Positions 1 to 11,491 of a stretch of 64,000 nt of DNA are shown here, in pieces. Every line of letters starts with the position of its first letter. Position 1 is the stretch's first letter. The position numbers and the translations under genes were made by a program. Under the pieces are notes generated by a model, which saw only the letters and a program-made list of their open reading frames with translations, was not told where the DNA came from and made no database searches. The stretch is from Abelmoschus esculentus. Lineage: Eukaryota > Streptophyta > Magnoliopsida > Malvales > Malvaceae. The DNA is taken from NCBI GenBank assembly GCA_035048815.1, contig JAUCBN010000005.1:14658517-14722516 (forward strand). The letters run 5' to 3'.

Positions 1-3000
1 AAAATTTGGTTATCTTTTTGATGCGATTAAAACGTGCATGTCTAAATGGGATTAAAACTTGCATGTCTAAATGGGTTTTATAGAGATTCCGTTCTAATTT
101 TAACCGAGTAAAATTCTGAAAATTTCAGATTAATCTGTATAATTTTGTTCAAAAGCTAATGATTAAATATTTGAAATCATAAAATTTTATTTTAATAAAA
201 TTTTGTTGTCGTTTTGATGCGATTAAAATGTGCATGTCTAAATGAGTTTTATAGTGATTCCGTTCGAATTTTAACCGGATAAAAAGCTAAAAATTTGAGA
301 TTAATCTGTATAATTTTGTTCAAAACCCTATAATTAACCATTTGAACTCATAAAATTTAATTTAATAACATTTGGTTGTCGTTTTAATGCGATTAATACG
401 AGCATGTCTAAATGTGCTCTGTAGAGAATCTGCTCGAATTTTAACCGAGTAAAAACCTTAAAATTTGAGATTAATCTGTATAATTCTATTCAAAAGCCCA
501 TAATTAAATATTTAAACTCATAAAATTTGATTTAATGACATTTGGTTTTCGTTTTGTTGGGATTAAAACGTGCATGTCTAAATGGGCTTTATAGAGATTC
601 CGTTCTAATTTTACCGAGTAAAATTTTAAAAATTTCAGAATAATCAGTACAATTTTGTTCAAAAGCTAATAATTAAATATTTGAAATCATAAAATTTAAT
701 TTTAATAAAATTTGGTTGTCGTTTTGATGCGATTAAAATGTGCATGTCTAAATGGGCTTTATAGAGATTCCGTTCGAATTTTAACCGAGTAAAAAGCTGA
801 AAATTTGAGATTAATTTGTATAATTTTGTTCATAAGCCTATAATTAACTATTTGAACTCATAAAATTTAATTTAATAACATTTGGTTGTTGTTTTGATGC
901 GATTAATACGAGCTTGTCTAAATGTGCTCTATATAGAATCCGTTCGAATTTTAACCGAGTAAAAACCTTAAAATTTGAGATAAATCTGTATAGTTCTATT
1001 CAAAAGCCTATAATTAAATATTTAAACTCATAAAATTTTATTTAATAACATTTGGTTTTCGTTTTGTTGGGATTAAAACGTGCATGTCTAAATGAATTTT
1101 ATAGAGAAACCGTTCGAATTTTAATCGAGTAAAAACCTTAAAATTTGAGATTAATCTGTATAATTTTGTTCAAAAGCCCATAATTAAATATTTTAACTCA
1201 TAAAATTTGATTTAATAACATTTGGTTGTCGTTTTGTTGGGATTAAATCGTGCATGTCTAAATGGGCTTTATAGAGATTACGTTCGAATTTTAACTGAGT
1301 AAAATTCTAAAAATTTCAGATTAATCTGTATAATTTTGTTCAAAAGCTAATAATTAAATATTTGAAATCATAAAATTTGATTTTAATAAAATTTAGTTGT
1401 TGTTTTGATGCGATTAAAACGTGCATGTCTGAATCGGCTCTATAAAGATTCCGTTCGAATTTTAACTGAGTAAAAAGCTGAAAATTTGAGATTAATCTGT
1501 ATAATTTTGTTCAATAGCCAATAATTAACTATTTGAACTCATAAAATTTAATTTAATAACATTTGGTTGTCGTTTTGATGCGATTAATACGAGCATGTCT
1601 AAATATGCTCTATAAAGAATTCGTTCGAATTTTAAACGAGTAAAAACCTTAAAATTTGAGATTAATCAGTATAATTTTGTTCAAAAGCCCATAATTAAAT
1701 ATTTAAACTCATAAAATTTGATTTTTATAAAATTTGGTTGTCGTTTTGATGCGATTAAAACGTACATATCTAAATATACTATATAGAGAATCCGTTCGAA
1801 TTTTAACCGAGTAAAAACCTTAAAATTTGAGATTAATCAGTATAATTTTGTTCAAAAGCTTATAATTAACTATTTGAACTCATAAAATTTAATTTAATAA
1901 CATTTGGTTGTCGTTTTAATGTGATTAATACAAGCATGTCTAAATGAGCTATATAGAGAATCCGTTCGAATTTTAACCGAGTAAAAACCTTAAAATTTGA
2001 GATTAATCTGTATAATTTTGTTCAAAAGCCCATAATTAAATATTTAAACTCATAAAATTTGATTTAATAACATTTGGTTGTCGTTTTGTTGGGATTAAAT
2101 CGTGCATGTCTAAATGGGCATTATAGAGATTCCGTTCGAATTTTAACTGAGTAAAAAGCTGAAAATTTAAGATTAATCTGTATAATTTTGTTTAAAAGCC
2201 TATAATTAACTATTTGAAGTCATAAAATTTAATTTAATAATATTTGGTTGTCGTTTTAATGCGATTAATACGAGAATGTCTAAATATGCTGTATAGAGAA
2301 TCCGTTCTAATTTTAACCGAGTAAAAACCTTAAAATTTGAGATTAATCTATATAATTTTGTTCAAAAGCCCATAATTAAATATTTAAACTCATAAAATTT
2401 ATAGAGATTTAATAACATTTGGTTGTCGTTTTGTTGGGATTAAAACGAGCATGTCTAAATGGGCTTTATAGAGATTCCGTTCTAATTTTAACCGAGTAAA
2501 ATTCTGAAAATTTCAAATTAATTTGTGTAATTTTGTTCAAAAGCTACTACTTAAATATTTGAAATCATAAAATTTGATTTCAATAAAATTTGATTGTCGT
2601 TTTGATGCGATTAAAACGTGCATTTTTAAATGAGCTTTATAGAGAAACCGTTCGAATTTTAACCGAGTAAAAACCTTAAATTTTGAGATTAATCTATATA
2701 ATTTTGTTCAAAAGCCCATAATTAAATATTTAAACTCATAAAATTTGATTTAATAACCTTCGGTTGTCGTTTTGTTGTGATTAAATCGTGCATGTCTAAA
2801 TGGGCTTTATATAGATTCCGTTCGAATTTTAACCAAGTAAAAAGCTGAAAATTTGAGATTAATCTATATAATTTTGCTCAAAAGCCTATAATTAACTATT
2901 TGAACTCATAAAATTTAATCTAATAACATTTGGTTGTCGTTTTGATGCGATTAATACGAGCAAGTCTAAATGTGCTCTATAGAGAATCCGTTCGAATTTT

Positions 3001-6000
3001 AACCGAGTAAAAACCTTAAAATTCGAGATTAATCTGTATAATTTTGTTCAAAAGACCATAATTAAATATTTAAACTCATAAAATTTGATTTAATAACATT
3101 TGGTTGTCGTTTTGTTGGGATTAAAACGTGTATGTGTAAATGGGCTTTATAGAGATTCCGTTCTAATTTTACCCGTGTAAGATTCTGAAAATTTCAGATT
3201 AATCTGTATAATTTTGTTCAAAAGCTAATAATTAAAAATTTGAAATCATAAAATTTGATTTTAATAAAATTTGGTTGTCGTTTTGATGCGATTAAAACGT
3301 GTATGTCTAAATATTCTCTATAGAGAATCCGCTCGAATTTTAATCGAGTAAAAACCTTAAAATTTGAGATTAATCTGTATAATTATTTTCAAAACACCAT
3401 AATAAAATATTTAAACTCATAAAATTTGATTTAATAACATTTGGTTGTCGTTTTGTTGGGATTAAATCGTGCATGTCTAAATGGGCTTTATAGAGATCCC
3501 GTTCGAATTTTAACCGAGTAAAAAGCTGAATATTTAAGATTAATCTGTATAATTTTGTTCAAAAGCCTATAGTTAACTATTTGCACTCATAAAATTTAAT
3601 CTAATAACATTTGGTTATCGTTTTAATGTGATTAATACGAGCATGTCTAAATATGCTCTATAGAGAATCCGTTCTAATTTTAACCGAGTAAAATTCTAAA
3701 AATTTGAGATTAATCTATATAATTTTGTTCAAAAGCCCATAATTAAATATTTAAACTCATAAAATTTGATTTTAATAAAATCTGATTGTCGTTTTGATGC
3801 GATTAAAACGTACATGTCTAAATGGGCTTTATAGAGAAACCGTTCTAATTTTAACCAAGTAAAAACCTTAAAATTTGAGATTACTCTGTATAGTTTTGTT
3901 CAAAAGCCCATAATTAAATATTTAAACTCATAAAATTTGATTTAATAACATTTGGTTGTCGTTTTGTTGGGATTAAAACGTGCATGTTTAAATGTGCTTT
4001 ATAGAGATTCCGTTCTAATTTTAACCGAGTAAAATTCTGAAAATTTCAGATTAATCCGTATAATTTTGTTCAAAAGCTAATAATTAAATATTTGAAATCA
4101 TAAAATTTGATTTTAATAAAATTTCATTGTCGTTTTGATGCGATTAAAACGTGCATGTCTAAATGGGCTTTATAGAGAAACCGTTCGAATTTTAACCGAG
4201 TAAAAACCTTAAAATTTGAGAGTAATCTGTATAATTTTGTTCAAAAGCCTATAATTAACTATTTGAACTCATAAAATTTAATTCAATAACATTTGGTTGT
4301 CGTTTTGATGCGAATAATACGAGCATGTCTAAATAGGCTTTATAGAGAACCCGTTCGAATTTTAACCGAGTAAAAATCTTAAAATTTGAGATTAATCTGA
4401 ATCATTTTGTTCAAAAGCCCATAATTAAATATTTAAACTCATAAAATTTGATTTTTATAAAATTTGGTTGTCGTTTTGATGCGATTAAAACGTGCATATC
4501 TAAATATACTATATAGAGAATCTGTTCTAATTTTAACCGTGTAAAATTCTGAAAATTTCAGATTAATCTGTATAATTTTGTTCAAAAGCAAATAATTAAA
4601 GATTTGAAATCATAAAATTTGATTTTAATGAAATTTTGATGTCGTTTTGATGCGATTAAAACGTGTATGTCTAAATGGGCTTTATAGAGAAACCGTTCGA
4701 ATTTTAATCTAGTAAAAAACTTAAAATTTGAGATTAATCTGTATAATTTTGTTCAAAAGCCCATAATAAAATATTTAAACTCGTAAAATTTGATTTAATA
4801 ACATTTGTTGTCGTTTTGTTGGGATTAAATCGTGCATGTCTAAATGGGCTTTATAGAGATTCCGTTTAAATTTTAACCGAGTAAAAAGCTGAAAATTTAA
4901 GATTAATCTGTATAATTTTGTTCAAAAGCCTATAATTAACTATTTGAACTTATAAAATTTAATCTAATAATATTTGGTTGTCGTTTTAATGCGATTAATA
5001 CGAGCATGTCTAAATATTCTCTATAGAGAATCCGCTCGAATTTTAACCGAGTAAAAACTTTAAAATTTGAGATTAATCTGTATAATTTTATTCAAAAGCC
5101 CATAATTAAATATTTAAACTCATAAAATTTGATTTAATAACATTTGGTTGTCGTTTAGTTGGGATTAAAACTTGCATGTCTAAATGGGCTTTATAGAGAT
5201 TCCGTTCTAATTTTAACCGAGTAAAATTCTGAAAAATTCAGATTAATCTATATAATTTTGTTCAAAAGCTAATAATTAATTATTTCAAATCATAAAATTT
5301 GATTTTAATAAAATTTGGTTATCGTTTTGATGCGATTAAAACATGCATGTCTAAATGGGTTTTATAGAGATTCCGTTCGAATTTAAACCAAGTAAAAAGC
5401 TGAAAATTTGAGATTAATCTGTATAATTTTGTTCAAAAGCCCATAATTAAATATTTAAACTCATAAAATTTTATTTAACAACATTTGGTTTTCGTTTTGT
5501 TGGGATTAAAACGTGCATGTCTAAATGGGCTTTATAGAGATTTCGTTTTAATTTTAATTGAGTAAAATCCTGAAAATTTGAGATTAATCTGTATAATTTT
5601 GTTCAAAAGATAATAATTAAATATTTGAAATCATAAATTTGACTTTAATAAATTTTGGTGGTCATTTTGTTACGATTAAACCGTGCATGTCTAAATGGGC
5701 TTTATAGAGATTTCGTTCGAATTTTAACTGAATAAACAGCTAAAAATTTTGAGATTAATCTGTATAATTTTGTTCAAAAGCCTATAATTAACTATTTGAA
5801 CTCATAAAATTTAATTTAATAACATTTGGTTGTCGTTTTGATGCGATTAATACGAGCATCTCTAAATGTGTTCTACAGAGAATCCGTTCGAATTTTAACT
5901 GAGAAAAAACCTTAAAATTTGAGATTAATCTGTATAATTTTGTTCAAAAGTATATAATTAAGTATTTAAACTCATAAAATTTGATTTAATAAAATTTGGT

Positions 6001-7550
6001 TATCGTTTTGATACGATTAAAACGTGCATGTCTAAATGGGCTTTATAGAGAATTCGTTCGAATTTTAACCTAGTAAAAACCTTAAAATTTTAGATTAATA
6101 TGTATAATTTTGTTCAAATGCCCATAATTAAATATTTAAACTCATAAAATTTGATTTAATAAAATTTAGTTATCGTTTTGATACGATTAAAACGTGCATG
6201 TCTAAATGGGCTTTATAGAGATTCCTTTCGAATTTTAACCGAGTAAACAGCTGAAAATTTGAGATTAATCTGTATAATTTTGTCCAAAAGCTCATAATTA
6301 AATATTTAAACTCATAAAATTTGATTTAATAACATTTGGTTGTCGTTTTGTTGGGATTAAAATGTGCATGTCTAAATGGGCTTTATAGAGATTCCGTTGT
6401 AATTTTAACCGAGTAAAATTATAAAAATTTGAGATTAATCTGTATAATTTCGTTCAAAAGCTAATAATTAAATATTTGAAATCATAAAATTTGATTTTAA
6501 TAAAATTTGGTTATCGTTTTGATGCGATTAGAACGCGCATGTCTAAATGGGCTTTATAAAGATTCTGTTCGAATTTAAACCGAGTAAACAGCTGAAAATT
6601 TGAGATTAATTTGTATAATTTTGTTCAAAAGCCTATAATTAACTATTTGAACACATAAAATTTAATTTAATAACTTTTAGTTGTCGTTTTGATGCGATTA
6701 ATACGAGAATGTGTAAATGTGCTCTATAGAGAATCCGTTCGAATTTTTACCGATAAAAAACCTTAAAATTTGAGATTAATCTGTATAATTTTGTTAAAAG
6801 CCTATAATTAAATATTTAAACTCATAAATTTGATTTAATAAAATTTGGTTATCATTTTGATGCGATTAAAACGTGCATTTCTAAATGGGCTTTATAGAGA
6901 TTTCGTTCGAATTTTAACCGAGTAAAAAGCTAAAAATTTGAGATTAATCTGTATAATTTTGTTCAAAAGCGTATAATTAACTATTTGAACTCATAAAATT
7001 TAATTTAATAACATTTGGTTGTCGTTGTAATGCGATTAATACGAGCATGTCTAAATGTGCTCTATAGAGAATCCGTTCGAATTTTAACCGAGTAAAAACC
7101 TTAAAATTTGAGATTAATCTGTATAATTTTGTTCAAAAGCCCATAATTAAATATTTAAACTCATAAAATTTGATTTAATAAAATTTAGTTATCGTTTTGA
7201 TGCGATTAAAATGTTCATTTTTAAATGGGCTTTATAGAGATTCCGTTCGAATTTTAACCGAGTAAAAAGCTGGAAATTTGAGATTAATCTGTATAATTTT
7301 GTTCAAAAGTCCATAATCAAGTATTTTAACTCATAAAATTTGATTACTAACATTTTAGTTGTCGTTTTGTTGTGATTAAACGTGCATGTCTAAATGGGCT
7401 TTATAGAGATTCCGTTCGAATTTTAACCGAGTAAAAAGCTGAAAATTTGAGATTAATCTGTATAATTTTGTTAAAAGACCATAATCAAGTATTTGAACTC
7501 ATAAAATTTGATTTAATAACATTTTAGTTGTCGTTTTGTTGCGATTAAAA
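1..7550 (+). repeat. 170-bp satellite array, direct orientation
   Basis: Tandem array of an AT-rich monomer. The landmark GTCGTTTTGATGCG-like box recurs at 211, 381, 551, 721, 891, 1061 and 1231, a spacing of 170 bp. Three monomer types can be told apart. Type a reads GATGCGATTAAAA and ends CCTATAATTAACTATTTG. Type b reads GATGCGATTAATACGAG and ends CCCATAATTAAATATTTAAA. Type c reads GTTGGGATTAAA and ends AGCTAATAATTAAATATTTG. They often follow the order a-b-c, giving a ~510-bp higher-order unit with local shuffling. A 22-bp internal duplication lies near 26-71. No gene is seen. Size and organisation fit plant centromeric satellites, but that role is inferred. Confidence 0.95.
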
Positions 7551-7823
7551 CATAACCGTGAAGCTGTGTCTAAGCCGAATCTGATAGGAACAAGTGAGTT
7601 GTAAAAGGAACTTGCTCGATTGTATCCCTGGGTTGGTAGATATGTTGCTCGAGCCTCAGTCAGAGTAAAAGTGATCGTTGTGTTTAAGGTTATGTTGCTC
7701 AAGCCTGTATCAGAGTAAAAGTGGGGGAGCTTAAACCAAGTTGGGTGAAGATGAGTTTTCCTGTGTGTTTATTGCCTCGTCAGATGGTCAAGTTTTACTG
7801 TCGACATCGATGAGGACATCGAT

Positions 7824-7842
7824 AAGAGGAAGTGGGGGAGAG
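7824..7842 (+). other. Polypurine tract before first LTR
   Basis: The tract AAGAGGAAGTGGGGGAGAG is directly followed by TGTCACG, the LTR start. It is the expected plus-strand priming site. The second copy is at 10804-10821 with the variant AGAGGAAATGAGGGAGAG. Confidence 0.7.
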
Positions 7843-8512
7843 TGTCACGATTGTCTCATGTTGTATCGAGATCCCATCGTGATTAACCCGTTGGAGACCG
7901 AGCAGATGCGAGCCTGAAAGCTGATTTGAGCGATCCCTAAGGAGCAACGAAGTAAGGATGCGAGTCGGGATGCTTTTGGAAGGCATTGAAGGCCCTATTC
8001 AGAAAGTGTCCTCGGTTGAGACAAAGCAACGTCTACTCGTGGCATACTTGGTAAGTTTTATTAGCTCGTTAGGGGGAAGTGAACTGATGTTGGGTCTCCA
8101 CCAGCCCCCTCGCCATAGGCTAGCAGTGGAGCTACCATGGTGTAAGTGACCTTCTCCTAGGCTCACGTGAGGCCTAGGTGTGCGGGCGTTGAGGCCAAGT
8201 GGAAGGCATAACGTTTCTCTAGGGTTAGTCCCTAGGGACGGTTTGGGGCCTTAGTGCCCCATATCACTCTCGACTTGGAACCATGGGGTTGCCTTCTAGC
8301 ATTCGCTAGGCCCTGCGGAATTCCGTGTTGGTTTGGTTATGTTACCTGACGCTAACCGAGATGACGCTTCCGTGTTTGGTCCTTGGTGAAGGACGTGTTT
8401 AAGGCTGACTTGTCTAGGATGTGTTCCTTTTCAAGTGCCGCACGGCTTAGCCATCCAAGGGTACGAGGGGTAAGACCCGCCACCTAGGGGTGCGAGGGCT
8501 AGGTTCATGACA
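7843..8512 (+). repeat. LTR copy 1 of tandem LTR element
   Basis: 670 bp beginning TGTCACGATT and ending TTCATGACA, so the termini form a short TGTCA/TGACA inverted repeat as LTRs do. It is preceded by a polypurine tract and followed by AG and the primer site. It is GC-richer than the surrounding satellite and contains small palindromes (for example TCCCTAGGGA near 8230 and a GGGGC/GCCCC hairpin near 8250). No coding frame is seen. Confidence 0.8.
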
Positions 8513-8514
8513 AG

Positions 8515-8528
8515 TGGTATCCGTGCTA
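8515..8528 (+). other. Primer binding site, imperfect tRNA-iMet type
   Basis: TGGTATCCGTGCTA lies two bases after the LTR end. It matches the plant initiator-Met primer site TGGTATCAGAGC except at two positions. The second copy (11494-11507) reads TGGTATCCGAGCTA. Family assignment from this alone is weak. Confidence 0.6.
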
Positions 8529-8575
8529 GATTGCGAATCTGTCGGTTGGGATAGTACGCGTTGAGTTTGGCTTTA

Positions 8576-9083
8576 CGCCAAGCGCTCTCTTGCATGAAAT
8601 AGGCAGGGTCGATCGACTCCAGGCCAAGCGCTTGTTTGAATGATGTAGGCAGGGTAGAAAGATTTCACGCCAAGCGCTTTATGGGGAGTAGGCAGGATGG
8701 TCGTAATCTACACCAAGCGCTTCATTCATCATAGTAGGCAGGATGGTGTCGAGTCACACCAAGCGCTTCAAGCCAGAAGAGTAGGCAGGGTAAGGCAATG
8801 TTACGCCAAGCGCTCCCATAAGGGAGTAGGCAGGGTGGTCTGGCTATTTGTTCTTACGCCAAGCGCTCTTGTGAAAAGAGTAGGCAGGGTAGGATGATGT
8901 TGGTTGAGCTCACACCAAGCGCTTCATTGGGTAAAGCAGGCAGGGTGTTCTAGTCTACACCAAGCGCTCAAATGGTTGGAGTATGCAGGGTAGTCTTGGA
9001 TTACACCAAGCGCTTTGACATGTTGGGTAGGCAGGGTGGATAGTTTCACTCCAAGCACTTTATCTTGTGAAGTAGGCAGGGTG
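8576..9083 (+). repeat. Eleven-unit ~45-56-bp hairpin minisatellite
   Basis: Eleven units each contain (A)C(G/A)CCAAGCGCT, then a variable 10-15-nt segment, then GTAGGCAGGGT. In several units the variable segment folds on itself and both arms change together: CTCCC/GGGAG (8813-8826), CTCTT/AAGAG (8866-8880), CTTC/GAAG (8766-8779), ACTT/AAGT in the last unit, CTC/GAG (8967-8982). Other units pair poorly. The array is in the internal region just after the primer site, where packaging signals lie in LTR elements; that role is inference. Confidence 0.8.
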
Positions 9084-9276
9084 AATAACGAGTTGATTGC
9101 CGCAATGGAATCATGATGTGAAATTGAGGGCTCTGCACGTCCTATTAGGCATGCCCCTTGGAAGAGGGTAATAGCCTCGTGGATAAAATGTTGGCGCTGC
9201 ACATCCAATCGGACTTGTCTCTTAGAATGATGGTAATGGCCCCGTGGATAGGGCCCCGTGGGGTGCCTATCGAATT
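9084..9276 (+). repeat. Short diverged duplication in LTR-element internal region
   Basis: Two diverged ~65-bp copies follow each other, each with GC(T/G)CTGCAC(G/A)TCC near the start and GTAATAG/GGCC(T/C)CGTGGATA near the end (about 9130-9185 and 9190-9255). A third partial CCCGTGG appears near 9265. No reading frame of interest. Confidence 0.5.
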
Positions 9277-9714
9277 CAATATTATGGAATCAGTTCACAC
9301 GCGGTGACTGTCGTTAACCATAATATTGTTTAAGCACAGTGGTGCTCGTTCTTTGTTCAGCACAGTGGTGTTGGGCAAAAATTATCTTGGAATCAGTACA
9401 CACGCGGTGTCTGACGTCAACCTTGATAATGTGATAGCGCGGTAGCGCATATAGTGGGATAGTACATACGTGGTGCCCATCGTTTACCACTAGTGTGATC
9501 AATGCATACGCGGTGCTTGATCTATGTTGATGCTAGATGACGCTCAACATGTATGGCTTAATGGTGTCTTTGAGTTAATCATCATAGAATCAGTGTACAC
9601 GCAGTGCCTATCGTTAACCATGATTGATTGCTCTAGCACAGTGGTGCTGTTTGGGATAATTGGAGTGGAATCAGTTCACACGCGGTGGCTATCGTTAACC
9701 CCGACAATTATCCC
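9277..9714 (+). repeat. Stem-loop family with ~30-nt conserved loop
   Basis: A loop related to AATCAGTTCACACGCGGTG followed by CTATCGTTAA recurs at least five times, each time enclosed by a different complementary pair. CAATATTATGG (9277-9287) pairs with CCATAATATTG (9318-9328). ATTATCTTGG (9381-9390) pairs with CCTTGATAAT (9421-9430) except at two positions. TAGTGG (9452-9457) pairs with CCACTA (9487-9492). AATCATCATAG near 9577 pairs with CCATGATTGATT with one bulge. GGGATAATTG (9653-9662) pairs with CAATTATCCC (9705-9714). Stems differ while loops stay similar, suggesting that the fold is what is kept. Confidence 0.75.
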
Positions 9715-10036
9715 TATGCGGTGGCGCATTTTGAGTTAACAAAAGTTGTGTTTGTTGTGGTTCTTTGCAGATAAGCAAGGACGCTTTTGTTGGCGCAGTG
9801 GCGTTGAGGACATGTTGTATTGTGATGCTTCTTGTGATTGTGGTGTGATATCGTATTGCGAATGCGTGTTGGTTCTTGCTAAAGACAAAGTAGCCTTGTG
9901 ATCGTTGTTGCGTAACGAGTGTTTCACGGGTTGATGCGTAATGACGCATTTTGTCCGAGAGGAGCATGGTTGCTTGTTTTAATGCGGTGGCATTATAAGG
10001 GTGTGGCACATTGGTGTTTTACTGAGTTATGCGTAT
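9333..10036 (+). repeat. Scattered mini-hairpins closing a GTG-type tetraloop
   Basis: Between and after the larger stem-loops lie many 4-6-bp hairpins around a short (A/G)GTG-like loop: AGCAC-agtg-GTGCT (9333-9346), CAGCAC-agtg-GTGTTG (9358-9373, one G.T pair), GCGC-ggta-GCGC (9437-9448), ATGCG-gtgg-CGCAT (9716-9729), TAATGC-ggtg-GCATTA (near 9980-9995), AGCA-tggt-TGCT (near 9963-9974), GCAC-attg-GTGT (near 10007-10018) and ATGCG-tatgg-CGTAT (near 10030). ATGCG-taatga-CGCAT (near 9934-9949) has a longer loop. All lie in the non-coding internal region of the tandem LTR element. Confidence 0.65.
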
Positions 10037-10529
10037 GGCGTATTTTTGGACATAGGGAGTTGTGATGCCTCGTTTGTTTTGGCATACTTGGGATTTAAGA
10101 GTTCCTTGGGTACAGTGGTTCCTTCAGAATATGGAGAAAGTCGCGGTGTGCTTTCCGTTTCTAGAATCAAGTTGTGTGTGGGTTCCAGTGGAGCTTAATC
10201 CAGAAGCTCACCTTGGTTAGCCGGCGAGGACTCCGACTAACTTAGTGGGGGAAGACAGTCAGAGCTGCAAAGGTCTTGTGGGATAGCGTTAAAGAAATGT
10301 CAGATAGGGGAAGCGAAAACTGAGCTTGTTTGGTCCGAGTTGCTTCCATTGACAAGGGTCCTCAAGGGTTGTTCGGGTGTCCATGCAATGGGGCATTTAT
10401 CATGTTGAGGGCTATTGATCAAGATGGAGGTGAACGCTAACCAGACGATGGAGCTGAAACTTGCTGAGTCGACGAGGACGTCGACAAATTGGGTGGTGGA
10501 GAGTGTTATGGCCATCCTCTCTCCTCGGC
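10037..10529 (+). other. 3' part of LTR-element internal region, no gene seen
   Basis: No convincing coding frame. Near its end a second purine-rich stretch (GGGTGGTGGAGAG) is followed by TG at 10504 and by the perfect 9-bp inverted repeat GTTATGGCC (10505-10513) / GGCCATAAC (10527-10535). The repeated 1,094-bp segment begins inside the right arm of this palindrome. Confidence 0.5.
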
Positions 10530-10821
10530 CATAACCGTGAAGCTGTGTCTAAGCCGAATCTGATAGGAACAAGTGAGTTGTAAAAGGAACTTGCTCGAGT
10601 GTATCTCTGGGTTGGTAGATATGTTGCTCGAGCCTCAGTCAAAGTAAAAGTGATCGTTGTGTTTAAGGTTATGTTGCTCAAGCCTGAATCAGAGTAAAAG
10701 TGGGGTAGCTTAAACCAAGTTGGGTGAAGATGACTTCTCCTGTGTGTTTGTTGCCTCGTCAGATGGTCAAGTTTTACTGTCAACATCGATGAGGACATCG
10801 ATAAGAGGAAATGAGGGAGAG

Positions 10822-11491
10822 TGTCACGATTGTCTTATGTTGCATCGAGATCCCATCGTGACTAACCCGTTGGAGATCGAGCAGATGCGAGCCTGAAAGC
10901 TGATTTGAGCGATCCCTAAGGAGCAACCAAGTAAGGATGCGAGTCGGGATGCTTTTGGAAGGCATTGAAGGCCCTGTTCAGAAAGTGTCCCCGGTTGAGA
11001 CAAAGCAACGTCTACTCGTGGCATACTTGGTAAGTTTTATTAGCTCGTTAGGGGGAAGTGAACTGGTGTTGGGTCTCCACCAGCCCCCTCGCCATAGGCT
11101 AGCAGTGGAGCTACCATGGTGTAAGTGACCTTCTCCTAGGCTCACGTGGGGCCTAGGTGTGCGGGCGTTGGGGCCAAGTGGAAGGCACAACGTTTCTCTA
11201 GGGTGACTCCCTAGGGACGGTTTGGGGCCCTAGTGCCCCATATCACTCTCGACTTGGAACCATGGGGTTGCCTTCTAGCATTCGCTAGGCCCTGCGGGAT
11301 TCCGTGTTGGTTTGGTTATGTTACTCGATGCTAATCGAGATGACGCTTCCGTGTTTGGTCCTTGGTGAAGGACGTGTTTAAGGCTGACTTGTCTAGGATG
11401 TGTTCCTTTTCAAGTGCCGCACGGCTTAGCCACCTAAGGGTGCGAGGGGTAAGACCCGCCACCTAAGGGTGCGAGGGCTAGGTTCGTGACA
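10822..11491 (+). repeat. LTR copy 2 of tandem LTR element
   Basis: 670 bp, the same length as copy 1, with the same TGTCACG start and TGACA end, and followed by its own primer site and 132 bp of internal 5' sequence. Differences from copy 1 are scattered substitutions, by eye a few percent, so the duplication is not recent. Confidence 0.8.

Noticed and set aside
1..7550. CENP-B-box-like motif around TTCGAATTTTAACCGAG in the satellite
   Set aside because: The spacing and the required A and CGGG positions do not match the box; only TTCG is shared.
8697..10198. Short ORFs in the tandem LTR element
   Set aside because: None resembles gag, pol or a known protein, and they cross hairpin repeats. 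The region is better explained as structured non-coding DNA.
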